A stretch of DNA of 64,000 bases from NCBI GenBank assembly GCA_024760905.1, contig CM045733.1, positions 41,341,001-41,405,000 on the forward strand. Reading direction: 5' to 3'. Positions within the stretch are counted from its first letter, which is position 1. Each line of letters starts with the position of its first letter. A program made the translations under genes and the position numbers. Shown here one piece after another: positions 45,941-57,532 of the stretch. The notes under the pieces are model-generated. The model saw only the letters and a list, made by a program, of their open reading frames with translations. It was not told where the DNA came from and searched no databases. The stretch comes from Plotosus lineatus. Taxonomy: Eukaryota > Chordata > Actinopteri > Siluriformes > Plotosidae.

Positions 45941-46690
45941 TCTTAGTCAAGTGAAGTATTGGTGGATATCTGTCAAAGTGCTGATGAACTGGCTGACATC
46001 TTGGAAGGAACTAAACAGACAAAGAGAGACCCAAAGGGCCCACATAACATTTGATCAACTCTGTGAAAATTAACCATTGAATAAGCCCCAAGAAAGATAG
46101 AGAAACATACTATATTATGCATTCAATTGGGACATGAGAGTAGACCTTGGGAAAAGACTTGAGTTTCCAAACATTGTCACTACAAACCTATGACCTGATG
46201 TAGTGCTGTGGACAGAAAATGTAAAGAAACTCTTAATGGTAGAAATAAAAATACAATGGGAGAAAGACTTTGAAGAAGCATATGAGAGGAAAAGAGCTTG
46301 GTATGCAGAGTTGGAAGAGTCAATACTGAGTAAGGGGTGGTTGGTTTGGACCTTTCCAGTAGGGATTGGCAGCAGAGGTTTCCAGGAAGATCAGCATATC
46401 GCCTCTTGACATCACTGGGAGGAACAGGTAGAGATCTCCAGGAAGTATCAAGAAAACTTTGAGCTACAGAAGAGAAATCATGATGCTGGCTGAGGTGGAA
46501 ACAAAATCAGTGTAGCTGGAAGTACTCTTCAGAAGGGCAGTGATCTGGCCAATGACTGTCAACTTGCAACCAAGAGCCTATACCAGAGTTAAGAATCGAA
46601 ACGGTTGTAGACAGGTGGTGACCTGGAAGATGACATCTAAGGAAGAAGCAGAAAAAGATCCATCTGTTTATAGCAACTTAGTTACACTGG
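45941..46690 (+). pseudogene. C-terminal relic of a LINE (LINE Z type)
   Basis: Readable pieces are ILEGTKQTKRDPKGPHN (about 46005), EKDFEEAYERKRAWYAELEE (about 46262) and GWLVWTFPVGIGSRGF (about 46340). The EAYERKR...YAEL...GW...VEVGCRGF pattern is the C-terminus of a widespread animal retroelement protein; here some Cys and Glu positions are changed. The first half of the same kind of protein appears at 50200-51425, also on the plus strand but downstream, so these are separate fragments. Confidence 0.6.
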
Positions 46691-46729
46691 AAACAGTAAC
46701 TCTCTGGTAGGCTGAGGAGTGTGATTCCC

Positions 46730-48146
46730 CGATAATTGGATCACACCCTCCGGTCCACCTTCTTAAAAATCGGGACCACCACCCCAGTTTGCCAATCCAG
46801 AGGTACAGCCCCCGATGACCATGCGATGTTGCAAAGACATGTCAACCAAGACAGTCCTACAGCATCCAGAGCTCTGAGATATTCCAGGTGGATCTCGTCC
46901 AACCCTGGAGCTCAACCACCGAGGAGTTTTTTGACAATCTCAGTGACCTCCACTCCAGTGATGGGCAGACCCCCCCCAGGGTCTTCCTCTTCCAAGAAGG
47001 GCGTGTTGGTGGGATTGAGGAGGTCCTCAAAGTATTCCCTGCACCTCTCAACGACGTCCCCAGTCGAGGTAAGCAGCTTCCCACTTCCACCGTAAACAGT
47101 GTTTGTGGAGAACTGCTTCCCCCTCCTGAGGCATCAGATGGCGATCCGGAACCTTTTTGAGGCCAACCGATAATCACTCTCTAGGCCCTCACCGAAATCC
47201 TTCCACGCACAAGATTTTGCATCTGCGACAGCCTCGGCTGCAGCACGTTTGGCCTGCCGATACCTGTTTGCTGCCTCGGGAGTCCCACAGGCTAATAAAA
47301 CCCAATAGGCCTCCTTCTTCAGCTGGACGGCCCCTTTCACCGCAGGTGTCCACCATCAGGTTTGGGGGTTACCGCCACGACAAGCACCGACGACCTTCTG
47401 GCCACAGCTATGGGCTGCCTCAGCAATGGAGGCACGAAACATGACCCATTCAGATTCCATGTCCCCCACCTCCTCCGGGACATGGTTGTAGCCCTGCCGG
47501 AGGTGGGAGTTAAAAGCTTCTCAGACAGGGGACTCTGCCAAACGTTCCCAGCAGACCCTGATTACACGCTTGGGCCTGCCAGGTCTTGAAGGCAGCCTCC
47601 CCCACCACCGAAGCCAACTCACCACCAGGTGGTGATCGGTATACAGCTCTGCTCCTCTCTTCACCCCAGTGTCCAGAACATAAGACTGCAAGTCCGATGA
47701 CACGACTACAAAGTCAATCATCGAACTGTAACCTAAGGTGTCCTGGTGCCAAGTGCACTTATGTTTGAACATAGTGTTCGTGATAGACAAACTGTGACGA
47801 GCACAGAAGTCCAACGACGAAACACCATTCGGGTTCAGACTGGAGAGGCTGTACCTACCGATCACACCCTTCCAGGTCACACTACCGTTGTCCACATGGG
47901 CGTTGAAATCTCCCAAGACAACGAGTGAGTCTCCCGAGGGAGCATTCTCCAACACCCCCCCCCCCCAGACTCCAAAAAGGGCGGGTACTCTGAACTGTCA
48001 TTTGGTGCATAAGCACAAATAACAGTCAGGACCTGTCCCCCCACCCAAAGACAGAGGGAAGCTACCCTTTCGTCAACCGGGGAGAACCCCAACGTATGAC
48101 CCTGAGACGGGGGGGGGGGGGGGGAATGCCCACACTGGCTCACCAC
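46730..48146 (-). pseudogene. LINE X endonuclease and RT start, broken (copy 2)
   Basis: The endonuclease is well preserved at 47521-47955: VVLGDFNAHVDNGSVTWKGV, NTMFKHKCTWHQDTLG, SMIDFVVVSSDL and TDHHLVVSWLR, with the catalytic Asp-Asn and Asp-His. The region before it appears again at 49780-49950, beyond the LINE Y insertion (LTLERWNVTSLAGKEPDLVR, the endonuclease N-terminus). RT segments toward 46900 are fragmentary. Coding is dead because of frame breaks and the insertion. Confidence 0.8.
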
Positions 48147-48207
48147 CTCTCCCCATGAGCAACTCTCTATGTCCAGCCATGGTTCCAGATCCCAAGCAAT
48201 GCGGTGA

Positions 48208-49800
48208 GATGACTTACTTACTTAATCCTCTTTGTTCCCAGTGGAACATAAGTCCATGATGATTGTCCTCCATCTGGACCTATCCTGTGCTGCCTTTTGT
48301 GCTTTCCCCCATGTCAGGTTCATCTCTTTCAGCTCTGATGTTATTGTTCTTCTCCATGTTGTTTTTGGTCGTCCTCTGCTTCTCTTTCCAGGTGGAGTCC
48401 ATCTGAGAGCCACTTTGGGAATCCTGTTGTTATCCATTCTGAGCATGTGTCCAAGCCGTCTTAAGCGTTGGAGTTTTATCTGATGTCCAATGCTTGTACA
48501 TTTAGCCTTCTTGTGCAGTTCATAGTTTGAGATGGTTTTTGGCCAGAATATGCCGTAGATGTACCTCAGGCATTTGTTAAAGGAGGTCTTGATTTTCTTC
48601 ATGTCACTCTGCACCACATGCCAACACTCCAAGCCATATGGTAAGACAGATTTGACGTTGCTGTTGAAAAGCTGTACCTTTGTCCTCTGAGTGTACTGTT
48701 TATACTTCCAGATAGGGAGAAGTCTGGCAAAGGCACATCGAGCTTTGGAGAGTCTGGACTGAATATCTTTACTGGTGGAGTTTTCTTTGCTGACAAGGCT
48801 TCCTAGGTATGTGAATTTATCAACATTTTCAAGAGGTTGTTCATCAACTTTCACTGTTACATCTCTCTCTGCGCCAATGTTCATAATTTTAGTTTTGGAG
48901 GCACTGATGTATAGGCCAATTTGCTTGCCAAAGCCGTACAGTCGGTTGGTCTTCTCTTGGAGGTGGTTTACATTTGCTGAGAGTGCAGCGATGTCATCTG
49001 AAAAATCTAAATCCTCTAGCTGGGAAAAGAAGGTCAACTGTATACCTCTTGGTTTGTCAGATGTTGTTTTTCTCATGATCCAGTCCAGTGCAACAAGGAA
49101 GAGGATTGGAGAAATTATGCAACCTTGTCTCACACCTGATCTTACTCGGAACCACTCAAAGAGTCTACCATCTATGATCACAGAACATTCATACTTGTGG
49201 TAGAATATCTGAATCAGGTTTATGATTTTTGTGGGGATTCCATATGACTGCAAGATCTTCCATAAGGTGTCACAGTGCAGGCTGTCAAAAGCTTTTTGGA
49301 AGTCTATAAAGTTGATGTACAATGGTGTGTTCCATTCCACACATTGTTCAAGGATGTTCTTCAATGTGAAGATCTGGTCAACACAGCTTCTCCCACGTCG
49401 AAACCCCGCTTGTTCTTCGCGAAGTTTGGTGTCAATGCTGTTTTCAATTCTGTGTAGAAGGATATGACAGAAAACTTTAGATGGTACCGCGAGCAGTGTG
49501 ATGCCTCGCCAGTTATCACAGTTCTGTAGGTCACCTTTCTTTGGAAGTTTGACTATGAGACCTTTTGACCGACCTTCAGGGATGTCTTCCTCCTTCCAGA
49601 TGGTGTTGAACAGCTACTGAACAGTTGAACAGTTAGTACTCTTGTTGAGGTGCTAATATCAGCCTTTATCATTTCTGCATGAATGGAGTCAAACCCAGCA
49701 GCTTTTCCATTTTTTAAGTTCTTGATGGCTTTGTAGACTTCACTTTCAGATGGGGGTGGTGGTGTTGATGTTGAGTTCATCTGCTGTTAGTGATGGTGTT
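48208..49800 (-). mobile_element. LINE Y (RTE-like) inserted in LINE X copy 2, 5' truncated
   Basis: The 3' end at 48208 carries an (ACTT)n repeat and is followed by LINE X sequence on both sides. It is 5' truncated near 49800, within the N-terminal RT region. It is younger than LINE X copy 2. Confidence 0.8.
48222..49780 (-). pseudogene. LINE Y reverse transcriptase, 380-residue open C-terminal part
   Basis: The upstream piece (49553-49780) has VYKAIKNLKNGKAAGFDSIH, followed by a frame break near 49610. The open part (48222-49364) has YINFIDFQKAFDSL, GVRQGCIISPILFLVALDWI and, in place of the usual YADD box, FSDDIAAL, so the first catalytic-box residues are Phe-Ser. The C-terminus has LQRLRRLGHMLRMDNNRIP and GKRSRGRPKTTWRR and ends CSTGNKED. 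This matches the RTE-like C-terminal layout. The endonuclease is missing by 5' truncation. Confidence 0.85.
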
Positions 49801-50199
49801 AGGTTTGAGGTGAGCCCGACTATATTTAATCGGTATCTCTCCAGCTCACGGACCAGATCAGGCTCTTTCCCTGCCAGAGAGGTGACATTCCATCTTTCGA
49901 GGGTCAGAGTAAGTAGCCGAGGATCGGTCCGACAGAATCCATGCCTTCGGCTGCCACCCAACTCACACTGCACCCGACCCCTAAAACTCCTCCCATGGGT
50001 GGTAGAGTAACAACCAAGATAAATCGGTGATGCTGGAGAGACAGATGGCAATAGAAAAGACTTCAACATGTGTACAGACTGTTGGCAGTTCTCTGTGAAG
50101 TCTTTGCAAAAGGACACCCATTCCAAGCTACAAGTGACCAAGAGTAGACATACACCCAGGGTCTGACAAGAGTGGGGGAGAATGACAGACCCACCAGGA

Positions 50200-51425
50200 C
50201 GGATTCAACCGAAAAGACCCAACAATGACAACAAGTGACACAATCAACATAGAAACAGTTGACACTGATGGGAGAGGGGGGCAGAAGTGCCGTAAGATTG
50301 CGGCAAGTTACGCAAGTACATCAGGGGTCTGCGAGTGCATCAGGCAAGAGCTAAGTGTCAGTCTCAGAGAACGAAGCAAAAATGCACAGATCAACATGAG
50401 ACACAGGAGGTTATCATCGCAGCACAAAACCACAGTGATGGAAGCCTCTTTGCTGATGAGGTCCATTGGAATGGCAATGCTTATATGGCAGATGAAGAAA
50501 CACCAAAAAATCCATCTTTGGTGGCAGTAAAAGAGAAGGTTAAAAGTGGCCAGGTTCAACCGACAGGAGTAAATGGCAACAACTAGATGACCTCCAGGGA
50601 ATCCTTGAGTCAGCATTGGTGGAACGTGTAGCAGTAAAGTTGAAATCTATGAACACAATACATTCATATGGGAAACACAGGTTTGGGTGAGTGGAGAGCA
50701 AACAAGGCAAGAAAGTGTTCCATCAAAGTAGGTGCCAAAAGCACATTGCATACATCAGGAAAGAATAACAATCTGTGAAAAGACAATACCTGCCGGCCAG
50801 CAAGAAGGAGAAGTAGGGAATCTCAGACCTTCGTAACAGTGCACAAGATTGTTTATGTCGGTTTAAAAAGGCAGAGAACATCAGGATGAAAAGAAAAGGG
50901 AAATCAAGAACCAAAGCCAAGTTCATTAAAAATTCCATATTAGTTCTCATCATCTCTTCTGGAGGGGTGAAGGAGGAGAAGTTCGAAAGAGCAGCTGGGC
51001 GGAGATTGAACAGTATCTATCAGAAACACATTATGATCAGAAAGGAGATCAACCGCTGGAAGAGAAGGAAAAGTTATCCACAGTTCATCCACCCAATGTA
51101 AAAGTTGGTGTGAAGAAACCAACTTGGCAGGAAGTGAGAGGAATAATCTTGAAAGCCTGTAATAACACCTGGACAAAATGGGGTATCTTGCAAAGTTTAC
51201 AAGACGTGTCTCTTGCTGGCAAACCGGTTATGGAAACTTTTGGAAATAGTGTGGAGAAGTGGGAAGATTCCTGCATGCTGGTGCAGAGCAGAAGGAATAT
51301 TTATTTCCAAGAAAAAGGAATTCAAAGCCATCAGACAGTTTCGTACCATTTCTTTGTTGAATGTAGAGGGGGAAATCGGTTTCTCAGGGTCTGTTGAGCA
51401 TATCAATGCTATAAGGGAATTTTAG
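50200..51425 (+). pseudogene. LINE Z relic: region before and at the start of RT
   Basis: Pieces in order: EIEQYLSETYYDQKGDQPL (about 51001), PPNVKVGVKKPTWQEVRGII (about 51090), then in another frame LWKLLEIVWRSGKIPACW (about 51228) and FRTISLLNVEGEIGFS (about 51340). These resemble the linker, GP(x)GVPY region and RT motif 1-2 of the element whose C-terminus is at 45941-46690. The rest of the RT is absent. Confidence 0.6.
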
Positions 51426-51511
51426 TATTTACTAAATTTAGTATAGACGTACCTACGTAGTACGCTGACCTAATGACGCTGCATTCATCATTTACAAACT
51501 ACAGAGTGAGC

Positions 51512-51513
<2 letters not shown>

Positions 51514-51600
<87 letters not shown>
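51514..51600. repeat. (TA)n microsatellite
   Basis: About 87 bp of pure TA, directly left of MITE M3. Confidence 0.95.
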
Positions 51601-51602
<2 letters not shown>

Positions 51603-51990
51603 TCGGCCCTCAAATTACGAAGATCCCTGCGTACGAAATCCCCGGATTACGAAAAACATTTTCTTGAGTTTCCAGCCCCGAGATACGAAACAACCCCCTC
51701 TTACGAAAAGAAATTCAAAATTCAAATGCGCCAATCAAAATTTCACACGACGCGCGAATTGCTCTCTCATTGGCTGTCTCTCAACATCCCGCCCCGCTGG
51801 CCTCCCAGATAGAGACAGAAGGAAGCTTCTATCTTTAGTTTTTAGTTTAGTTTAAGTTGTTTTAATTCAGTAAATGTTTAATAAACGTGGGCGCATTTGA
51901 GCTCATCTGGAATTCCGATCCCTCAAGGAATCAAATTAAAGTTGAGTTTGTCAAGCAGGGAATGCGCTTTGAATTCATGTGCGCGTGCAC

Positions 51991-52035
<45 letters not shown>

Positions 52036-52211
52036 AAGAACGCTTTAGTTTTTAGTTTAGTTTTTTTAAGTTGTTTTAATTCAGTAAATGGTCAAGCAAG
52101 GAATGCGCTTTGAATTCCATGTCTTGTGGGCGTGGCCCGCAACGCTAGAATAAACATGTGCATTGTAATGCATCTGTGTGTGTGTGTATGTGTGTGAGAG
52201 AGAGAGAGAGC

Positions 52212-52278
<67 letters not shown>

Positions 52279-52461
52279 AAGAACGCTTTAGTTTTTAGTT
52301 TAGTTTTTTTAAGTTGTTTTAATTCAGTAAATGGTCAAGCAAGGAATGCGCTTTGAATTCCATGTTTTGTGGGCGTGGCCCGCAACGCTAGAATAAACAT
52401 GTGCATTGTAATGCATCTGTGTGTGTGTGTATGTGTGTGAGAGAGAGAGAGAGCGCGAGAG

Positions 52462-52503
<42 letters not shown>

Positions 52504-52810
52504 GTGTGTGTGTTAATAAAAAATGTTTAATAATGGTTTAATTAATAAATACGTTAATAAAATGGTTTAATATGTTAATAAAATGTTTAAATAGTTTAAT
52601 AAATCATTTTCTTTTACTTTTAACACATATTTTATACAAAATTGGTGTACTTTTATCATTTTTAAAGGGTTTATGGGGTTTATCCAGTCCAAAGACTGCA
52701 GCCTTGGAACGAATTAGGCGTTTAACATGTAAGGTGCGACCCCTACTTACGAAATCCCCACAATACAAAAGGCACTCTGGAACAGATTAATTTCATAAGT
52801 TGGGGGCCGA

Positions 52811-52813
<3 letters not shown>
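51601..52813. mobile_element. Tigger/pogo-type MITE M3 (AGTCGGCCC ends)
   Basis: The left end AGTCGGCCCTCAAATTACGA abuts the TA tract. The inverted right end is CAGTCGGCCCCCAACTTATG, with a TA tract following. Five TACGAA motifs occur at 51616, 51632, 51648, 51684 and 51702. The middle contains a CCAAT-like ATTGGCTG, a GA microsatellite and a duplicated block of about 243 bp. Closely related to M4. Confidence 0.8.
52028..52500. repeat. Tandem duplication of about 243 bp with (GA)n tracts
   Basis: GGGAGGGAAGAACGCTTTAG begins at about 52028 and again at about 52272, each followed by GTCAAGCAAGGAATGCG, GGGCGTGGCCCGCAACGC and a GTGTGTG(GA)n tract. The two units are nearly identical, so the duplication is recent. 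Confidence 0.9.

Positions 52814-52853
<40 letters not shown>
52814..52853. repeat. (TA)n microsatellite
   Basis: TA repeat between MITE M3 and Tc1 copy b. Confidence 0.9.
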
Positions 52854-52854
<1 letters not shown>

Positions 52855-54416
52855 TAGTCCTTCTCAAAAAATTACCATATTGTTATAAAGTTCATTATTT
52901 TCTGTGATGTACTGATAAAAATTAAGCTTTCATATATTTTAGATTCATTGCACACCAACTGAAATATTTCAGGTCTTTTATTGTTTTAATACTGATGATT
53001 TTGGCATACAGCTCATGAAAACCCAAAATTCCCATTTCAAAAAATTAGCATATCATGAAAAGGTACTCTAAACGAGCTATTAACCTAATCATCTGAAATC
53101 AACCAATTAACTCAAAACACCTGCAAAAGATTCCCGAGGCTTTTAAAAACTCCCAACCTGGTCCATTACTCAAAACTGCAATCATGGGTAAGACTGCCGA
53201 CCTGACTGCTGTCCAGAAGGCCATCATTGACACTCTCAAGCAAGAGGGTAAGACACAGAAGGAAATCTCTGAGTGAATAGGCTGTTCCCAGAGTGCTGTA
53301 TCAAGGCACCTCAAGTGGGACGTCTGTGGGAAGGAAAAAGTGTGGCAGAAAACGCTGGACAACCAGAAGAGTTGACCGGACCCTGAGGAAGATTGTGGAG
53401 AAGGGCCAATTCCAGACCTTGGGGGACCTGTGGAAGCAGTGGACTGGGCTACAGGTGCCGCATTCCCCAGGTCAAGACACTTTTGAACCAGAAACAGCGG
53501 CAGAAGCGCCTGACCTGGGCTACAGAGAAGCAGCACTGGACTGTTGCTCAGTGGTCCAAAGTACTTTTTTCGGATGAAAGCAAATTTTGCATGTCATTCG
53601 GAAATCAAGGTGCCAGAGTCTGGAGGAAGACTGGGGAGAAGGAAATGCCAAAATGCCTGAAGTCCAGTGTCAAGTACCCACAGTCAGTGATGGGCTGGGG
53701 TGCCATGTCAGCTGCTGTTGGTCCACTCTGCTTTATCAAGGGCAGGGTCGATGCAGCTAGCGATCAGGAGATTTTGGAGCACTTCATGCTTCCATCTGCT
53801 GAAAAGCTTTATGGAGATGAAGATTTAATTTTTCAGCACGACCTGGCACCTGCTCACAGTGCCAAAACCACGGGTAAATGGTTTACTGACCATGGTATTA
53901 CTGTGCTCAATTGGCCTGCCAACTTCTCCTGACCTGAACCCCATAAAGAATCTGTGGGATATTGTGAAGAGAAAGTTGAGAGACACCAGACCCAACACTG
54001 TGGATGAGCTTAAGGCCGCTATCGAAGCATCCTGGGCCTCCGTAACAACTCAGCAGTGCCACAGGCTGATTGCCTCCATGTCACGCCGCATTGAAGCAGT
54101 CATTTCTGCAAAAGGATTCCCAACCAAGTATTGAGTGCATAACTAAACATATTTATTTGAAGGTTGACTTTTTTGTATGAAAAACACTTTATTTTTTTTT
54201 TTTATTGGTCGGCTGAAATATGATAATTTTTTGAGATAGGAATTTTGGGTTTTCATGAGCTGTATGCCAAAATCATCAGTATTAAAACAATAAAAGACCT
54301 GAAATATTTCAGTTGGTGTGCAATGAATCTAAAATATATGAAAGTTTAATTTTTATCAGTACATTACAGAAAATAATGAACTTTATCACAATATGGTAAT
54401 TTTTTGAGGAGGACTA

Positions 54417-54417
<1 letters not shown>
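52854..54417 (+). mobile_element. Tc1/mariner DNA transposon, copy b
   Basis: A 1,564-bp element starting CTAGTCCTTCTCAAAAAATT and ending in the inverse, flanked by TA tracts. It is closely similar to copy a at 490-2047, in opposite orientation. Confidence 0.95.
53184..54134 (+). pseudogene. Tc1 transposase, stop and frameshifts
   Basis: Starts at ATG 53184 (MGKTADLTAVQKAIIDTLKQ). A TGA at 53274-53276 falls in the first helix-turn-helix (KEISE then stop). Frameshifts follow at about 53360, 53450 and 53930. DDE landmarks are intact as residues: FSDESKF, FQHDLAPAHSAK and SPDLNPIKNLWD (spacing fits DD34E). The C-terminus AVISAKGFPTKY matches copy a. The enzyme would bind the TIRs and cut at TA, but this copy cannot make it. 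Confidence 0.92.

Positions 54418-54420
<3 letters not shown>

Positions 54421-54479
<59 letters not shown>
54421..54479. repeat. (TA)n microsatellite
   Basis: TA repeat right of Tc1 copy b. Confidence 0.95.
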
Positions 54480-54480
<1 letters not shown>

Positions 54481-54739
54481 CGTGTTACGCTTATGTTAAG
54501 ACGTTCTCTCTGTGATCTTTGTGTTTACACTGTTTTGCGGACTTTTGTAACCCTAAGCAAATATGGTTGGTCAGAAGTGTAAGCCTACTAGCATGGGTGC
54601 AAGTCTCATACACAGAGATGAATTACCTATCTTCTCAGATTGGTACAATCTTTATATTTATTATCTTTTAGCAGAATCCTAAGTGCGTATACTTATTTTT
54701 ATATTAATATTCATTACGATTTGTACTTGTTCTTTGTAT

Positions 54740-54870
54740 CTTCTTCTTTTCCTTTCGGCTGTTCCCTTCAGGGGTTGCCACAGCAAATGATCCGCCTCCA
54801 TCTTTCCCTATCCTCCGCATCTTCTACTCTGACTCCAACTACCTTCATGTCCGCCTTCACCACATCCATA
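54740..54870 (-). mobile_element. RTE fragment, copy E (3' end only)
   Basis: The inverted tail reads GGCAACCCCTGAAGGGAACA then GCCGAAAGGAAAAG, preceded by coding sequence equivalent to the last about 30 residues of copy A. It is 5' truncated after ATGGATGTGG; a short CTTA repeat follows. Confidence 0.9.
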
Positions 54871-54879
54871 AAATGCATC

Positions 54880-55663
54880 TCTTGAATAAAGTTTACTTAC
54901 TTACTTACACAAAAGAAAGAGCTCTCCGCTTTGCTGAGAGACTGCATCAGTGCAGGCTGTGTTCTAAACGAGTTCAACGGCACCCTTGTGCACTTGAAAG
55001 ACCGGAAGTCCGTATAACCCACAGCAAGTACACTACTTTTGCAAGTACACTACTTTCAGTATTAAGCCCCTCACATATTGTAAGCGTTGATTAACTCTTT
55101 TAAGCTTCATGTAAAGTGACTCGGTATAAATAAATGTTGATATTATTTGATATTATTTTACATTGTTATGTTTATAATAATTGATATAGGGGTGTTTTAT
55201 GAGATACGGTAATGGTATTTATGGATGTATAGTACAGTATGAGCGTCACATGTCACACGTTGTAACAACTTACGTTCACTTTCACCTTACGTTCGGCCAC
55301 CTGGAAACAATTAAAAACGTAGGTCGGGGAGCATCTGTAATATGGGATTTTTCCTTATCAGCACAAGTTTGAAAGCTGATCTAGTCGATTACATGTGTCC
55401 AAAAGTGGTAATAAATATTCATGTTTCATTATTAAAGAGCTCTTCCAGGTAATTTTGCACCTAAGCACCTAAGGCCACTCTTTTTTTTTTTTCTTCTGGT
55501 TGACAGATCCACCGAAGTACTGGCAAAAGTGCCGGTAAAAATAATTTTTAACTTTTTCAATTTATTATTTTTTCCCCACCAATCTCTGTATTATATGCCG
55601 ATGTGAAAAAGTATATAAAATCTTAATCAGACACAAAATCGTATCTTTAAAGATTATGTATAA
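54880..55663. other. Intron, nothing recognised
   Basis: AT-rich; small ORFs here show no domain features. Confidence 0.4.
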
Positions 55664-55954
55664 CAGTGGTACATCACCTTACAAAAGACCCAACAAACGA
55701 AAAATCCAAGTTACGCAACACATTTACCTAAAATTTCCATCTCCAGATACGAAAAAAGTTCACGTTAAGAAACACGCCATCTAAAAAATTCAAACAATGC
55801 GCGAGTTGCTCTTCCATTGGCTATTTCCCAACACCCCGCCCCACTAGCCTCCCATTGGCTAGGAGGGAGCTGTATCTCCATAATACCCATGATGCTTTTC
55901 GTGTGCCTTTGACCATTGGCTAGGAGGGAGCTGAATCTCCACAATACCCATGAC

Positions 55955-56010
55955 TGAAATATGATAATTTTTTGAGATAGGAATTTTGGGTTTTCATGAG
56001 CTGTATGCCA
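55955..56010 (+). mobile_element. 56-bp fragment of a Tc1 terminal region
   Basis: CTGAAATATGATAATTTTTT and GAGATAGGAATTTTGGGTTT match the inner right TIR of Tc1 copy b (about 54214-54270). It is inserted between CCCATGA and CTCATGT with no second end. Confidence 0.8.
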
Positions 56011-56194
56011 ACTCATGTCCCTTCGACCCACTGTTCGTCACGGAGTTCTAACAAGCGTAAAGGACAGAGTTACTGTTGTTGCATGAGTTTTCGAGTGTGC
56101 TCATTACAACTTTATTTTTTAGCTCAGGCTTTTAACCTTGCATAAACATTTGTAACATTATAATTCTGCTAAGAAGATATGGTCAACACACATG

Positions 56195-56204
56195 CGCACA
56201 CACA

Positions 56205-56241
<37 letters not shown>

Positions 56242-56262
56242 ACACGCACACGCGCGCGCACA
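56195..56262. repeat. (CA)n microsatellite with CG part
   Basis: CA repeat with GCGCGCG interruptions, at the position in M2 corresponding to the TG tract in M1. Confidence 0.9.
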
Positions 56263-56302
56263 CATGCGTGCGTGTGATTCCCAGTGAAAGTGATTCCTGG
56301 TG

Positions 56303-56399
56303 CAAGCGAAAAGAAGAAGCGGGCTTGTGGCATGCAGTTGGGTGATATCGCAAAGGAATATGGCCAAAACGCATCTACCATCGGTACGATATTGAAGTA
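56303..56399 (+). pseudogene. Remnant of a CENP-B-type helix-turn-helix (Tigger transposase N-terminus)
   Basis: The frame from about 56306 reads ASEKKKRACGMQLGDIAKEY then GQNASTIGTILK and a stop. This resembles the helix-turn-helix start of Tigger/pogo transposases (basic run, then IAxxxGxxxSTIxxIL). It suggests that these MITEs descend from a Tigger-like element. MITEs M1 and M4 keep weaker echoes of the same coding segment. Confidence 0.6.
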
Positions 56400-56579
56400 G
56401 ACGGTGGCCTTAAAAGGTATACTTTTATCATTTTTAAAGGGTTTAGGGGGTAGTATTGGGGGCCTTGGAACAAATCACCCCTTTTACATGTAAAATGCTG
56501 TTCAACTTACGAAAAATTCAGGCTATGAAACCACTTCTGGAATGGATTAATTTCGTAAGGTGCGGTACCACTGTAATTT

Positions 56580-56690
56580 TATGTGTTCGCCACGCTAACA
56601 TCGTTTATATCCAAATTAAATCTCGAATCAGGTATCGTGAGTCAAGACTCCCAGCATGCTTTGCGAGCGACTCTAATGAAGTTCCTTCGT
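56580..56690. repeat. Dispersed repeat R, copy 1
   Basis: GGTATCGTGAGTCAAGACTC, CATGCTTTGCGAGCGACTCT and neighbouring bases recur with few changes at 58008-58117. Copy 1 lies directly 5' of an endonuclease relic, so R may be the 5' leader of that LINE. Confidence 0.75.
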
Positions 56691-56883
56691 GACCTTCCAA
56701 GATGGCGCTCCAAACAGGTGATGTCGCAGAGTTCTCAGAGTCAAGTTGTTTCTTTGTTTTGATTGTTTTTGTTTTTTTTTGCACTACGCTCGTCTATGAC
56801 CGGGCGATCCTACTACAGCTATGAGAGCGCAGTCTTTTCGGACATTTAGAACTGAGAATGCTTAACTCCCATCCTGAGCTAAT

Positions 56884-57240
56884 ATGCTACGGCAGCTCAA
56901 TGCTAGCCACACCCCGGATAACAATAAGCCCAGGCAGAGACGCAGCAGGCGGGGAGGGGCCGAAGGACAACTCCGGCGCTTGGTTAGCAGTGGAAGGATA
57001 GCACTCCTGGTCAGACTGTTTGCAAATGTTGAGTCTCTGCGAAAGAAGATGGACAAGTTTCATTCTCAAATTGCAATGAAGAGGGATCTACAGGACTGAT
57101 CCATGCTGTGTTTGTGTGAAACATTGCTCAATTAGAGTACACCCGAGGAAGAAGCGATTACACCAGAGGGCTATACAGCCTTCAGGGAGGACCGGAGCGC
57201 AGCGGATAGTGGCAAGGCCCGTGGGGTCCTCGTTAAATAA
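56884..57240 (+). pseudogene. LINE endonuclease N-terminal fragment (CR1/L2-like)
   Basis: The reading contains NVESLRKKMDKFHSQIAMKR and DLQD, then a stop, LCLCETLLN, EGYTAFREDRSAADSGKARG and VLVK. This is the start of an apurinic endonuclease (N-V/A-x-S-L and the C-x-x-E-T-x-L-N motif). The rest of the LINE is missing. A line typical of LINE leaders, CCAAGATGGCGCTCC, lies at 56697. The clade is inferred from motif style. Confidence 0.7.
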
Positions 57241-57495
57241 ACCTGGTGTACTGACTGTAGATTATATCTAAATCTTGCTCTGAGAATGTGGAATATCTAA
57301 CTTTGAAGTTGTGACAATTTGTTTACCCAGAGAATTGGTCATTGTTTTTCCCCAAAGAAAATAATAAGCATAGTGCAATATAATCATAATTATAATATAA
57401 TAATATAATGTAGTACAATTTTATTTATTGTTGTTGTATCTACTGATTTATTTATTTATTGTATTTTTATTTTATTTTTATTGCTATTATTATTA

Positions 57496-57532
<37 letters not shown>

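Larger units (their letters stand above)
46703..50010 (-). mobile_element. LINE family X, copy 2, split by LINE Y
   Basis: Matches copy 1 from CTGGTAGGCTGAGGAGTGTG (compare 5766) up to GGATCGGTCCGACAGAA (compare 7690). It lacks the 3' region equivalent to 4539-5765. LINE Y replaces the junction between 48207 and about 49805. Orientation is minus. Confidence 0.85.
55664..56573. mobile_element. Tigger/pogo-type MITE M2 (ACAGTGGTACC ends) with a transposase remnant
   Basis: The left end CAGTGGTACATCACC and inverted right end CAGTGGTACCGCACC pair with each other and with M1. The interior has two CCATTGGCTAGGAGGGAGCTG units (about 55851 and 55913), a CA microsatellite and a Tc1 scrap (55955-56010). 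Confidence 0.85.
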
